Shown here in pieces: positions 1 through 10,142 of a stretch of DNA of 64,000 nt. Source of the DNA: SB15 sp964639245 (GTDB lineage: Bacteria; Chloroflexota; Anaerolineae; Aggregatilineales; J027); contig CAZXCU010000004.1 in the NCBI GenBank assembly GCA_964639245.1, positions 186,001 to 250,000 of the forward strand. Direction: 5' to 3'. Both the position numbers and the translations under genes were made by a program. The notes below the pieces were generated by a model that was not told the DNA's origin, ran no database searches, and saw only the letters and a list, made by a program, of their open reading frames with translations. Within the stretch, counting starts at the first letter, position 1. Each line of letters begins with the position of its first letter.

Positions 1-3000
1 CAGCACCGGTAATTGGTCACGCACAATCGGGAAAAGTTCGTCTACATCGACGGTACTTGATACCGCCGTAGACAGATCATTGATAATGTACAATTCTTCG
101 ATATGAGAACGGGTTTCGGTCTGCAAACGCGCATTTTCAATCGCAACGGCGGCGTTACTGGCAAGCGTTCGTGCCAACCGCACATCTGCCATTTCAAAAT
201 AGCGATTCTGTTCGCGGATTTCCAGTTCAATTAACCCGATAGACAAATCATTGACTACTAATGGCACAAGCAAACGGCTGGTGGCCCCCCGTTGTTCCAT
301 TGAGTGCATTTCGCTGGTATCTAAATCTTTTTGTCCCAAGCGCATGGCTACCACTTGGCGCTGCCGTAGCACCCGTTCACGCACGGGATATTCATTCAAT
401 TCATAGCTGGTGCCGGGCGCGTCGGCATTGGTGGCATCGCCCCACGCATTGATCGCACCCTGCACTTCCAATTTATTTTCGATATCATCCCACAGGGCAA
501 TCGAACACGCATCAGCTCGCAGTGCAGAGAGCATTTGCCCGACCACACGCCGCATGGCTTCATTCAAGTCCAGCGTAATAGCCGTGGCTTGGGCCGCTTC
601 AAACAGCGTTTCTAATTCATGGGTACGAATGACCGATTGTTCAAACAGGCTGGCGTTTTGCACAGCAATCGCAGCTTGGCTGGCTAGCGTTTGGGCAATT
701 TCCAAGCGTTCTTCCGAGAAATCATAACCTGTTTGCACCACCGAAAATTGCATCGCCCCGATGACCGTTCCCCCGACGACCAACGGCACGATTAACGCGC
801 TGCGAACGGCGTGCGGGGTACGCATGAAGGGACGAATATCCTCCGCGAGCGGAGAATTCTGGAAATCTTCAATGATGAAGGGCAGCAGGGTTTCGCGGAT
901 ACGGGCGATAACACGGTTATCCGGTAGGGGGTAAACTTTATTGGGGGCTTGGTTGCCGCGTGGATATTCCACCACGATACGCCCCAAATCATTTTCGTGG
1001 TCAATTTTGAGCGCTGCCGCCTCTTGAATTTCCAGCGCCACTGCGGTTTCGCGCAGGGTAATTTCCAAGATATTTTCAATATCCAGCGACTGTGCTAGCG
1101 ACACCGCCACCCGGTTGAGCAGTTCCAAGCGTTCGGTTTGCCGCCGCAGTTCCGCCGCACGGTCATCCGTTTCTTCAAACAACCGCGCATTGTTCAGTGA
1201 GACGGCGGCTTGGTTGGCAAAGGTCAGCAGCAGTTGTTCATGATGGTCAGTATAAAAATTGGGCTGCTGTTTTTCGACTGCAATCGCCCCGATAATTTCG
1301 TTCTGAGAGATCAGCGGCGCACCTAACCAGTTTTTGTAGGGCAGCACATCGCCATAAGGGAAGCGAATTTTGTCTGCCCCAATATCGGCCACGTTCATCA
1401 CCTGTCGGTGTTCGGACATCTCACGGAACAGAGCGCTGCTGTCAATATCAGCGTATAGCCCCACCAATTCTTCCGGTGAGGACACATCCGGGTGTTTATA
1501 ACCGCGTGCAGCAGCGACACGCAACCGTACCCCTTCCCGCAACCATAAGGTTACTCCGTCGTAAGGCATTACGCTGTCCAGCGCTTCCAGGATAACCGAA
1601 ATGACCGACTCAGTATCCAGATTGGAGGTGATTTGGCTGGACACCTGCGCCAACGCCCGTAACTGTTGGACACTTTGTTCAAGGTCAGATTCCAGTTTGA
1701 CGCGGGTGGTTACGTCTTCAATCAGCAGCACAACCCCCGTCACCGAGTCGCCCTGTCGTAAAGGATAGGTATAAAAGTTACGGGTGAGCAGTTTGCCCAT
1801 TTCATCCATAACTTGAATATCAAATTGGAACTGGGGAGTCCCTTGCACGAGCGCGGTTTCGACGGAATGTTTGAGGAAAACTTCAAATTCCGGCTCATAT
1901 TCGTACAAGCCTTGCCCAACCGCCAATTTTTCCCAGCCATATTTCTGCTGCATAAACGTATTAACCGACGTAATGCGGTAATTTTTATCCAGTACGATAA
2001 TGCCCTGCTGGATAGATTCCACCACCGCGTCCGTGTAGGCTTTTTCAGCGCGCAGGTCGTTCAACAGCAGCGAATGTTCAATGGAGACTGCCGAAAGATT
2101 TGCCATACGGCGTACCAGTTCGATGTTTTCCTCAAACCCGAAGGCATTTTCCAGTTCGCTGCCCAACCGCAGCACCCCTAAGGTTGTCCCACCTGCAATC
2201 ATCGGGGTCATCAGCGTAATACGTTCGCCCTGTTCATACCAGCGCCGTAAATCTCCATAGGAAACGGCTTGGGTATCCCCCCGCAGATGGTAGAGCAAAA
2301 AACGATTTTGACGGAAGGCGGTTTCCATAGCAGTACCACGCATGGGGAGGGGTTTATCATCAAAAATATGCACCCTTCCATCGGCGGTAAGTTCCACCCG
2401 TTGCAGCATAAATTGTGTGCCATCTTCCGAAGGCAGTGCAACGTGCATACGGGTAAACGCAATCATCTGCTGTAATCCGTCCGCCAGCGTGCGAATCACC
2501 GTTTCCAGATCCAGCGAAGAAGCGACGGCTTCCATCATATCGGACAAGCGGCGTTCGTTTTCACGCTGCCGCACCGATTCAAGATACAGGCGGGTATTTT
2601 CAATGGTAGAGACCGCCAGCGCCGCAAATAATTCAATCGGTTGGAGGCTTTGCGGAGTGGGACGTTTGCCATCGGTGGGCATTTCCATGCCAATGATGCC
2701 TAATAAGCGCTGCCCCTGCCCATAAAGCGGCAAATAAAAAATATCCTGAGGATGCCATGCGTCCTCAGCAACAGAGGCTGGGCTGGGTTTTTGACCGCGT
2801 AAAACGTGTTGTTGTACCCACGGTTGATCATAGCGCAGATAATAGCCCCCCCCCACGCGCAACACCTGAAATTCGGGGTCGTTCAAACGTTCACGCCAGA
2901 TTTCACCCGGCAACACCGCTGCCCGCATACGCGGCACTTCTTCATCGCTGTAGCCTACATGGACAGGCGGAGAAGGGTCAAGGTTTTCATCCCGTTCGGT

Positions 3001-6000
3001 GATTCGCACTTTGCGCCAACCAGAGGCTTGAATTCCTTTGGCAATGGCCTCCAAGCGGCTTGGCACATCCCCTGCCTGCTGAATTTCGCGGGCAGTTTGG
3101 TGTAGCAGCGCTAACCGACCCCGTTCCATCAGCGTTCCAGCAGCTTCTTGTTGCAGGCTGTCTAGCAGCAGATAATTTTCGATGCTAAAAGCTGCTTCCG
3201 CCGCAAAAAATTCAAGTGCTTCGACTGTCGCAAGGGTAGGCCGCCGTCCGTTAATAGGACTGTCCATGCTCATCCAGCCGAGCAGTGTTTCATCTGAGCT
3301 ATAAAGCGGCATCAAAAACAGGTCATTTTTGCGCCACGCATGAACGCCATCCTGTAAGCGGGCGGCAGAATGTTGGGTAATTTCATCCGCCATCCCCTCA
3401 AACATCCATTCGTTTTCATATTCACCCGGCAAAAAATAGGTACTGCCGAGTTTCCAGCGTGGTTGCATCAAGCTCTGGATTTTATCGAGCGTCGGGGTAA
3501 TCCGCTGCGCTTCGGCGAATTCTTCGGTGCTTAAGCCAGCTTGCGCCAAACGACGGAAAACCTGTGTGTGTTTATCCCACACATTAATCAGCACCACATG
3601 AAAACCCACTGTTTGCGCCAGTGTTCGTGCCAAATCGGTTAAAACGCTGTCGAGTGCTTCGCCTTCGCGGATCATTTCGCCAAGCGTATGTACTTTGTTG
3701 AACTGGTCTGCCCGTCCGCGCAAAAGCTCATTCATGCGGAGTTGTTCACGATAGCGGCGCGCATTGGCAATCGCCAACGAAGATTGCTTGGCAACCCGCG
3801 CAATAAATTCACGGGTAGGGGCATCAAACGAAGCCGGCATCCGACTTATGGCATGGATAAAACCGACATATTCACCTTCAATGATGAAGGGTTCAACCAA
3901 CGCGGAACGCGCCCATGCTGGCGTTGCTGTGAGGTCAGACCCGTAATAATCGTTGACCAGCACCGCATTTTTATCTTTGTGAGACTGAAGTTCAATCGGG
4001 GCAAGCACATTCGATTCTAGGATAGTTTCCCCACCCACGCGCTGCTCAATCACCGGACGGGATTCGTCGTACCAATCCCCTTGTGGAATGAACAACAGCA
4101 CGCTCACAGCCTCGGCGGGTGTCCCTTGCGAAATTTCGCTGCGAACAATTTCTAAAATACGGTCAATATCCAGACTTTCGGAAAGTTCAATGCTGATGCG
4201 ATCCAGCGCGTTCAGTTCATCGACCCGTTTCCGCAGGTCTTTATCCGTTGCGAGATACAAACGGGTACGTTCCACCGCCGAAGCAATTTGAGAGGCAACC
4301 GCATGGAGCAACGCTTCATCGGCGGCGGTAAAGGTATCTTGGCGTTTGTTGCCGGCGGAAATTTCCCCCATACTGCGATTTTGGAACACCACTGGCACAG
4401 TTACTGTGTCTACCAAGCGTAATTGTTCCAGCATCACGCTGTACACAGGCAGCAAACGCTTGTCCCGATTCACATTGTCGGTACGGAAAGCCCGCCGCGA
4501 CAGCACCACACTATCCGAAAAACCGGGGCTAAAAATATCAATTTTGAAAGGTTCAGTCAGAGTACGCCCAAAAATCGAGTCTGGCGCGTAAATCAATTCA
4601 CTGCCTTGCAGCAACCCCAAAGCGACCATTTCACAATTCAGCAGGGCGGCGGTTTCGCGCAAGACATCCTGAATAATATCGCTCACCTGCACCGAACCAG
4701 AGACCAATTCGGCAATTTTCCGCAACCCGTCCGCCTCAACCACACGCTGACGGGTTTCGGTATATAAACTGGCGTTGTTGATGAGTACCGCCGCTTGTCC
4801 TACAAACAAGGTCAACAAACGGGCCGAGTCCGCGTCAAAGTCACGCCCAGTGGAGTCATTGGCAACCACCACCACACCGAGTTGATCGCGCCCCACTTGC
4901 AACACCACCAGCGCGATTTTCCGTACTTCCATATCCGCCGCAAGTCGGCCTAGCGGAGATTGTACAAACCGCGCATCGCCTAATGGGTTGTTGTGATACC
5001 ATGCCGTCCGATTTTCCCAGATTTCGCTCACCACCCCTTCAAGGCGCAAGCTAAATTCGGCGCTGGAGTCGTAGCCAAAAAATCCGGTCTGGCTAACAAG
5101 CTGTTGAGTCGTTTCATCATAAAGAAAAATGCCACATTTTTGTGCGTTGGTCAGGCTAGCAATCCGCCAACAAATTTGTCGGTAGAGTTCGCTCGGTTCG
5201 TGCAGCAGCTCAACAGCCTGTGCGATTTCCTGCAAGCCTGCCAATTCTTCAGCACGGCGCTGTTCTTCCACATAGAGGCGGGCATTTTCCACAACAATCG
5301 CCGCTTGTGCTGCAAAAACACTCAGCAGACGCATATCATCATCCGTAAAACCCCGTCCGTTGCGCGGATTGGCAGCCAGCACCGCCCCAATGCGCTGGTT
5401 GCCCAAAACCATCGGCAGAATAGCAACCGAGTGCATCCGGCTGACGGTCACCAGCGTATCAATCCCCAGCGCTTTGGCATAGTCGTCTTCATAGGAATTG
5501 TTGGTGTACCACCAATCGCGGGTCATCCAAAGGGAATGACCGGAGGTTCCAGCCCGCACATCCAATTTGAAGTAGGCCACCACCAATTCGACAATCCCAT
5601 GCAGGGGTTTTTGCCCCACCAGCATCGTGCCGTCTTCATTAGGCAGCATCACCCCGCACATTTCCACACCCATTAAAGAAGCAATGCTACTGTTCAATTG
5701 TTGGAACAGCCGTTGCGGGTCGGTCAGTCCGGTCATGGCCTGTGCGATTTGCTGCAAGCCGCTTAATTCCGTCACCCGTGAGGATTGTTCACGGTAGAGG
5801 CGGGAATTTTCAATGGCAACGGCAACTTGTCCCGCCAGCGTTTGCAGCAGCCCTGTATCTTCAAAATCAAACGCATGGGAGCGACGGCTGGCAAGTTCCA
5901 ACGTGCCTAAAAAGCGCTCGCCGACCAGCAACGGCACGCCGATAAAACTGTTGTAACCATAATCAACAAGTTTGGCTTGGGCTTCTGGTTGGCTGGCAGC

Positions 6001-6726
6001 ATCGCCGATGACAAGCGGTTGGCGATAGCGGGCAATCCAGCCGGTGTAGCCTTCATCCAAGCGGTAAAAACCGCCGGCTTTGTCCAGCGCCGCCGCATAA
6101 TGGCTGTCCCCCAAACGTGCAATAGGGCGCAGTAAAAATTGTTCGGCCTGCCAGTAATTAATTTCGCCGTTGTCGTAGGGCATCAGCGCGTTAATACGCT
6201 GCAATATGGATGTCAGGGTTTCGTCTAGGTCATAGGACTCTGCCAGCACCACACTAATTTCCCCGATGATGCTCACGGCCTCAAGCGGGTCATATTTGCG
6301 GGGAGTTTCGCTAGCAGGTTGTTTTTCCTTCAATACCACCACCATCCGCCGACCCTGATCTGTCGGGATCAAATGGGAAGTGGCTTCGACCTGCCGTTTG
6401 CCTACCCGAAATGAAACCAACCCCTCCGCCGCAAAAATATCACGGAAGGTTTCTGGGGGTTGGACTTTACGTGCTAAAAGCGTTAGGTTGGGTGTTTCGC
6501 CGTTCATCCCAAAAATGTGACGGGCGCGGTCATTCATATACACCAGATGCCCGCGTTCCTCCGAGACAATCACCGCGTCTGGATTGTCCAATAAATTCAC
6601 TGGGACAAGCGGTTTTGTTTGGGAGTCCACCACAAAGGGACGAGTCGTTTTGAGTTCACGTACCAGCATCAGCAGGTAAACCAGAACCAGCACCCCCAAC
6701 CCTAAAAATAATGCCATTGCAATCAT
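1..6726 (-). CDS. Giant multi-GAF/PAS sensor protein (3' end beyond window)
   Basis: Open frame of exactly 2242 codons from an ATG at 6726 to the left edge, so the C-terminus and any output domain are unseen. Residues about 3-22 are one hydrophobic segment, a membrane anchor. A PAS-like domain follows (about 45-95), then a long series of GAF domains of 150-180 residues. Each is introduced by a helical linker of the form LYxExxxRxxELxxLxxIAxxL, with linkers near residues 310, 485, 658, 830, 995, 1190, 1380, 1682, 1849, 2029 and 2199. A second PAS lies near 1560-1670. I count about eleven complete GAFs and the start of another. GAF and PAS domains bind small ligands or cofactors, and the linkers probably transmit signals as coiled coils. 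It begins 9 bases after the response-regulator gene, so the two are probably cotranscribed. A histidine kinase or phosphatase end is likely but cannot be shown here. Confidence 0.9.
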   Translation of the reverse strand, partial: MIAMALFLGLGVLVLVYLLMLVRELKTTRPFVVDSQTKPLVPVNLLDNPDAVIVSEERGHLVYMNDRARHIFGMNGETPNLTLLARKVQPPETFRDIFAAEGLVSFRVGKRQVEATSHLIPTDQGRRMVVVLKEKQPASETPRKYDPLEAVSIIGEISVVLAESYDLDETLTSILQRINALMPYDNGEINYWQAEQFLLRPIARLGDSHYAAALDKAGGFYRLDEGYTGWIARYRQPLVIGDAASQPEAQAKLVDYGYNSFIGVPLLVGERFLGTLELASRRSHAFDFEDTGLLQTLAGQVAVAIENSRLYREQSSRVTELSGLQQIAQAMTGLTDPQRLFQQLNSSIASLMGVEMCGVMLPNEDGTMLVGQKPLHGIVELVVAYFKLDVRAGTSGHSLWMTRDWWYTNNSYEDDYAKALGIDTLVTVSRMHSVAILPMVLGNQRIGAVLAANPRNGRGFTDDDMRLLSVFAAQAAIVVENARLYVEEQRRAEELAGLQEIAQAVELLHEPSELYRQICWRIASLTNAQKCGIFLYDETTQQLVSQTGFFGYDSSAEFSLRLEGVVSEIWENRTAWYHNNPLGDARFVQSPLGRLAADMEVRKIALVVLQVGRDQLGVVVVANDSTGRDFDADSARLLTLFVGQAAVLINNASLYTETRQRVVEADGLRKIAELVSGSVQVSDIIQDVLRETAALLNCEMVALGLLQGSELIYAPDSIFGRTLTEPFKIDIFSPGFSDSVVLSRRAFRTDNVNRDKRLLPVYSVMLEQLRLVDTVTVPVVFQNRSMGEISAGNKRQDTFTAADEALLHAVASQIASAVERTRLYLATDKDLRKRVDELNALDRISIELSESLDIDRILEIVRSEISQGTPAEAVSVLLFIPQGDWYDESRPVIEQRVGGETILESNVLAPIELQSHKDKNAVLVNDYYGSDLTATPAWARSALVEPFIIEGEYVGFIHAISRMPASFDAPTREFIARVAKQSSLAIANARRYREQLRMNELLRGRADQFNKVHTLGEMIREGEALDSVLTDLARTLAQTVGFHVVLINVWDKHTQVFRRLAQAGLSTEEFAEAQRITPTLDKIQSLMQPRWKLGSTYFLPGEYENEWMFEGMADEITQHSAARLQDGVHAWRKNDLFLMPLYSSDETLLGWMSMDSPINGRRPTLATVEALEFFAAEAAFSIENYLLLDSLQQEAAGTLMERGRLALLHQTAREIQQAGDVPSRLEAIAKGIQASGWRKVRITERDENLDPSPPVHVGYSDEEVPRMRAAVLPGEIWRERLNDPEFQVLRVGGGYYLRYDQPWVQQHVLRGQKPSPASVAEDAWHPQDIFYLPLYGQGQRLLGIIGMEMPTDGKRPTPQSLQPIELFAALAVSTIENTRLYLESVRQRENERRLSDMMEAVASSLDLETVIRTLADGLQQMIAFTRMHVALPSEDGTQFMLQRVELTADGRVHIFDDKPLPMRGTAMETAFRQNRFLLYHLRGDTQAVSYGDLRRWYEQGERITLMTPMIAGGTTLGVLRLGSELENAFGFEENIELVRRMANLSAVSIEHSLLLNDLRAEKAYTDAVVESIQQGIIVLDKNYRITSVNTFMQQKYGWEKLAVGQGLYEYEPEFEVFLKHSVETALVQGTPQFQFDIQVMDEMGKLLTRNFYTYPLRQGDSVTGVVLLIEDVTTRVKLESDLEQSVQQLRALAQVSSQITSNLDTESVISVILEALDSVMPYDGVTLWLREGVRLRVAAARGYKHPDVSSPEELVGLYADIDSSALFREMSEHRQVMNVADIGADKIRFPYGDVLPYKNWLGAPLISQNEIIGAIAVEKQQPNFYTDHHEQLLLTFANQAAVSLNNARLFEETDDRAAELRRQTERLELLNRVAVSLAQSLDIENILEITLRETAVALEIQEAAALKIDHENDLGRIVVEYPRGNQAPNKVYPLPDNRVIARIRETLLPFIIEDFQNSPLAEDIRPFMRTPHAVRSALIVPLVVGGTVIGAMQFSVVQTGYDFSEERLEIAQTLASQAAIAVQNASLFEQSVIRTHELETLFEAAQATAITLDLNEAMRRVVGQMLSALRADACSIALWDDIENKLEVQGAINAWGDATNADAPGTSYELNEYPVRERVLRQRQVVAMRLGQKDLDTSEMHSMEQRGATSRLLVPLVVNDLSIGLIELEIREQNRYFEMADVRLARTLASNAAVAIENARLQTETRSHIEELYIINDLSTAVSSTVDVDELFPIVRDQLPVL

Positions 6727-6735
6727 GGGTCATCC

Positions 6736-7644
6736 TCACCAGGACGTTTCTATTTTGCCCACTTCACTTTTTCCGCCGCGCCGCCGCACTTCTGCCGCAA
6801 GTTCGGTGATTTCTCGAATATCCGAATAGCGCTGTTCCACGTTGGAAACCGACCCGACTGCCAGCGCCATGAGTGGCTTTTCTTCACCGGCATGAATAAT
6901 CTTGCCGCGCTCACGGTCGATAAAGGAGTAGTGCTGCTGCACTTCCTCGTTAAATTTCGCAACCAGCGCCGCTTCCATTTCTTGCGGCTTGGTCGAATAC
7001 GTCACAATGATGAAATTATCATTGCCGGGATGTCCTAAAAAGTCGTTGGGGGTGCCATGAGCATCTACAATTTCACCGAGCAGCAGCGCAGTAAAACGCA
7101 ACACTTCCTTCCACGCCAGAAATCCATAAATTTCTCGGAAGGGATCGCTGTTCATGATTTTGGCATCAATGTATGACCACTGCGCGGTTTCTTTGATGAG
7201 ATGACGCAGTTTATCTTCAATCAGTTGACTGGTTGGCAATCCACTGTCCGAGTCCGTGGATTGGTCACGCTCGGCACGGTCAATCTGATTTTTTACCCGC
7301 AGTTTGAGTTCTTCAATATCAAAGGGCTTAGTAATGTAATCGTCCGCCCCCAGTTCTAACCCGGCGATTTTGTCCGCCCGTTCATCTTTTTGGGTCAAAA
7401 AAATAATGGGAATATGACTAGTACGGGTCGTGGTTCGCAGTTCACGGCAGACCTCAAAGCCGTTCATATCCGGCAGCATAATATCCAGCACAATCAACTG
7501 CGGAAGCTGCTTGCGGGTCATCAACAGCGCATCACCACCACGCGGCGCAACTTGGACATCGTAGCCTTGCCCGGTGAAATAAATCCGCAGCATGTTGGAA
7601 ATATCGTAATCATCTTCGACGACCAGAATACGGCCTTTGCTCAT
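6736..7644 (-). CDS. Response regulator with receiver and degenerate GGDEF-like domain
   Basis: 302 residues. Residues 1-125 form a receiver domain: acidic pair D11-D12, phospho-acceptor D54 in LDIMLPDMNG, T84 and K106 in the KPF motif. Residues about 145-295 resemble a diguanylate-cyclase fold, but the signature position reads GNDNF instead of GGDEF. Cyclic-di-GMP synthesis is therefore unlikely, and the domain may bind nucleotide or mediate contacts. The start has a strong ribosome site (GGGGAGG, about 5 bases upstream). The gene directly precedes the giant GAF protein on the same strand, suggesting a two-component relationship. No DNA-binding domain is present, so output is probably by protein contact. 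Confidence 0.9.
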   Translation of the reverse strand: MSKGRILVVEDDYDISNMLRIYFTGQGYDVQVAPRGGDALLMTRKQLPQLIVLDIMLPDMNGFEVCRELRTTTRTSHIPIIFLTQKDERADKIAGLELGADDYITKPFDIEELKLRVKNQIDRAERDQSTDSDSGLPTSQLIEDKLRHLIKETAQWSYIDAKIMNSDPFREIYGFLAWKEVLRFTALLLGEIVDAHGTPNDFLGHPGNDNFIIVTYSTKPQEMEAALVAKFNEEVQQHYSFIDRERGKIIHAGEEKPLMALAVGSVSNVEQRYSDIREITELAAEVRRRGGKSEVGKIETSW

Positions 7645-7789
7645 GCTTACCTCCCCAATCGGGGTTTATAGTAATCTCTTGAACGTGAAATCTCGCAGCC
7701 ACAGTACCCTTCAATGATACAGTATGACGCACTTAACACCAAATCAACACACAAAATATAAAGCAAACGGTTTTGGAACAAAGTTCTAA

Positions 7790-9205
7790 CTACCACTGCT
7801 CCAAAACCGCTTCTTCTCCCAGATAGACACGCGGCGGATACAAGCGCTTGTGCAACGCCGACACCTTTTTATCCAGCGTCAAATGGTCACTCATATCATA
7901 AGTGATCCCTTTGCTAATCAACCGCCTGTCGGACGAAGCAATCAAAATCACGTCCGATTCAATCGTGCGCCCGGGAAAAATGACCATCCCCGCCCCGATT
8001 CGGACATTATGCCCCACACATCCGCCCATCACGGCCTGCCCCACTTCTTCCATTTCTCCATATGCGTTGAGAGCGCGAATGGGCGACGGCAGCAGGTTAA
8101 AATCGGTAAAGGTCGTGCCAGCCCCGATAAAACTGTTGCGTCCCACCACACACATCTGCAAACAGGTATTTTGCGCCACAATCGTATTGTCCATCAACAT
8201 GGTCATGAACAAAGCAGCGCGGAAAGGCAAAAAACAGTTGTTCCCCACCACACTTAACATCAGGTGCGCGTTATTCGCAATGGTCACATTGTCACCAATC
8301 GCGCAGTTGTCAATGACCACCCCCGCGCCGATTTTGCAGTTGTCCCCGATGGTGGTTGGGCCAAGAATCACCGCCGACCCGTCAATATCACAATTTTTGC
8401 CAACTTTGACCACTTCTGAACAAGAGACAAATTGACGCTGTTCCAGAATAGAACGCCAAAGCAGTTTGATCGTAAGCCAGTTGCTTTCTTTAACGCGCTC
8501 CTCAAACCGATGCCCCCGCGAAAATACGCCTAGCGGGACATTGACATTAAACAAATGCACCCAACTCTGGATAGGAACACAGGTACGCAGACTCAAATAG
8601 TGCGTGAGATCTTGGTCACGGCGAATGCCACTGGATGACCCCAGTGTTTCATCCAGTTTCATATTCGTCATGCTGTCCGGTACATTGTAGTATCCTTTTT
8701 CCTCCGACCCGGAGGGGACACGAATCATGGTCAATTCAGCCGGGTCAGCCCACCCACGCGGAAAATAATATAAATCTAGCTTGTAAAATTCGCCAAAAGT
8801 ATCTTGCGCTTTGAAATCGCGCAGGGTGCTGAGGGGAATCCCGTAGCGCATCCATGCGTCATCTTCGGCAGGCAGCACCGCTTGGCAAGGCCGTCCACTG
8901 GCTTTGGCTTCCTTCCAAAAATAAGTGAAAAATTCATAATCGAAGAACAAATTATCGCGGTAAACGACCACTTCATCATAGGGGTCACGCCCGCGCAGAG
9001 GTTCCGCCAGCATTTCCTTCAGTTCAGAAAGCTGTTCTAAATTTTTCTTTTCAATCGAAGTTCGCCCGATCACTGCCTCTAGCACTTCGTCCTGATGCAC
9101 CCCTAATGGGACGGGTTTTTCGCTATTCATCAGCACCATCAAATCACGGGCAGGTTCGTTGAAGGGATGAATCAACACATTTTCTGCGATGACAAATTTC
9201 CGCAT
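7790..9205 (-). CDS. Hexapeptide-repeat (left-handed beta-helix) protein, nucleotidyl/acyltransferase-like
   Basis: 471 residues. The C-terminal part (about 265-430) has many imperfect hexapeptide repeats such as VGKNCD, IGDNCK, IGAGVV and IGDNVT, typical of left-handed beta-helix transferases (GlmU, LpxA, gamma carbonic anhydrase families). The first 250 residues match nothing I can name. They contain acidic and aromatic segments and may form a separate nucleotide- or sugar-binding domain. A GlmU-like sugar-nucleotide role is possible, but the GlmU N-terminal signature LAAGxGTRM is absent, so substrate is left open. Encoded alone, with 57 bases to the hydrolase gene upstream on the same strand. 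Confidence 0.75.
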   Translation of the reverse strand: MRKFVIAENVLIHPFNEPARDLMVLMNSEKPVPLGVHQDEVLEAVIGRTSIEKKNLEQLSELKEMLAEPLRGRDPYDEVVVYRDNLFFDYEFFTYFWKEAKASGRPCQAVLPAEDDAWMRYGIPLSTLRDFKAQDTFGEFYKLDLYYFPRGWADPAELTMIRVPSGSEEKGYYNVPDSMTNMKLDETLGSSSGIRRDQDLTHYLSLRTCVPIQSWVHLFNVNVPLGVFSRGHRFEERVKESNWLTIKLLWRSILEQRQFVSCSEVVKVGKNCDIDGSAVILGPTTIGDNCKIGAGVVIDNCAIGDNVTIANNAHLMLSVVGNNCFLPFRAALFMTMLMDNTIVAQNTCLQMCVVGRNSFIGAGTTFTDFNLLPSPIRALNAYGEMEEVGQAVMGGCVGHNVRIGAGMVIFPGRTIESDVILIASSDRRLISKGITYDMSDHLTLDKKVSALHKRLYPPRVYLGEEAVLEQW

Positions 9206-9262
9206 GAACAGCTTCCTTTACCTGCCGTTCAATTGTAATGGAAAATGGCGCAAAATGCAGAT

Positions 9263-10075
9263 TTAATGTGTATCGAGGAAGGTGAGCAGGTCACTTACAA
9301 AGCGGTCAGGGCAATCCGCCATCGGGAAGTGTCCAGCATCATTATAGAGGGCGAGTTGCACGTTTTCGATATGATCGACCAATTGATGCTGATTGTAATG
9401 AACGATAATGTCTTTTTTGCCGTAAATCCCCAAAACAGGTTGGTGAATACGGTGCAGTTGATTGGTGAGGTCGGTGCGCCGCAGCGTGCCAATACTCTGA
9501 AAAAAAGATTGCATATTCACACGCGGCAAGTCATTGAGCATCATCTGGCGGATTGCCTTGCCGTCATTGGCGGAAAAATATAAATAGGAACCCACAATAC
9601 TCCGCAGCACAGGATAAAAAGTAAAGCCTAAACCCGCCATAAACGGATTCCCTGCAATTTTTAAGCCGGGATACAGCGATTCCCCGTTAATGGGCGACCC
9701 CACCACCACCGCTTTGACCACTTTTTCGGGATATTGCATAGCACATTTGAGGGCAACCGTTCCGCCCATGCTATGCCCCACCACGGCGGCTTTGGGAATG
9801 CCCAGTTTATCCATAAACTGCCCGACCATATCCACATACGCATCAACTGAAAAATCTTGGACGGCTTCTTCGCGTGTGCCGACACTGCGGCTCTCGCCAA
9901 ATCCCCAGAAATCAATCGAATAGGTGCGGTAGCGTTCGCCCACTTTGGCAATCGTATCACGCCAGAGAGTCCATGAACCGAGCCATCCGTGTAAAAATAA
10001 CACCGGACGGCCTTTGCCATAGACCTCGTAATGTACAATACTGCGATTAGGTGGGTCAGTGGTCAGTAATGGCAC
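9263..10075 (-). CDS. Alpha/beta hydrolase
   Basis: 270 residues, usual family length. Oxyanion-hole motif HGWLGS near 29-34, nucleophile elbow GHSMGG with Ser102, acid Asp222 in GKKD, and catalytic His249 in AGHF form a complete catalytic triad. No signal peptide, so probably cytosolic. Substrate cannot be told; the closest general classes are carboxyl-ester, haloalkane or C-C bond hydrolases. The start is a GTG at 10075 with a weak GGGA element upstream. The start sits about a dozen bases after an intrinsic terminator that ends the GTPase transcript, so expression must come from readthrough or from a promoter inside the GTPase gene. Confidence 0.88.
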   Translation of the reverse strand: MPLLTTDPPNRSIVHYEVYGKGRPVLFLHGWLGSWTLWRDTIAKVGERYRTYSIDFWGFGESRSVGTREEAVQDFSVDAYVDMVGQFMDKLGIPKAAVVGHSMGGTVALKCAMQYPEKVVKAVVVGSPINGESLYPGLKIAGNPFMAGLGFTFYPVLRSIVGSYLYFSANDGKAIRQMMLNDLPRVNMQSFFQSIGTLRRTDLTNQLHRIHQPVLGIYGKKDIIVHYNQHQLVDHIENVQLALYNDAGHFPMADCPDRFVSDLLTFLDTH

Positions 10076-10086
10076 TCAGGCATCCC

Positions 10087-10112
10087 AAAAAAAGCAAGTA
10101 CCCTGTACTTGC
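10087..10112 (-). terminator. Intrinsic terminator after the small GTPase gene
   Basis: On the minus strand a perfect 8-bp stem GCAAGTAC/GTACTTGC with a 3-base loop is followed by seven T residues. It lies about 30 bases beyond the GTPase stop codon and directly before the hydrolase start codon. Confidence 0.8.
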
Positions 10113-10142
10113 CGATAACTAAATCTGTCCGCGAAAGACAGT

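Noticed and set aside
4993..5676. 227-codon open frame on the plus strand
   Set aside because: It is antisense to the multi-GAF gene, with no ribosome site or recognisable domain; long opposite-strand frames are common where the coding strand has biased codon use.
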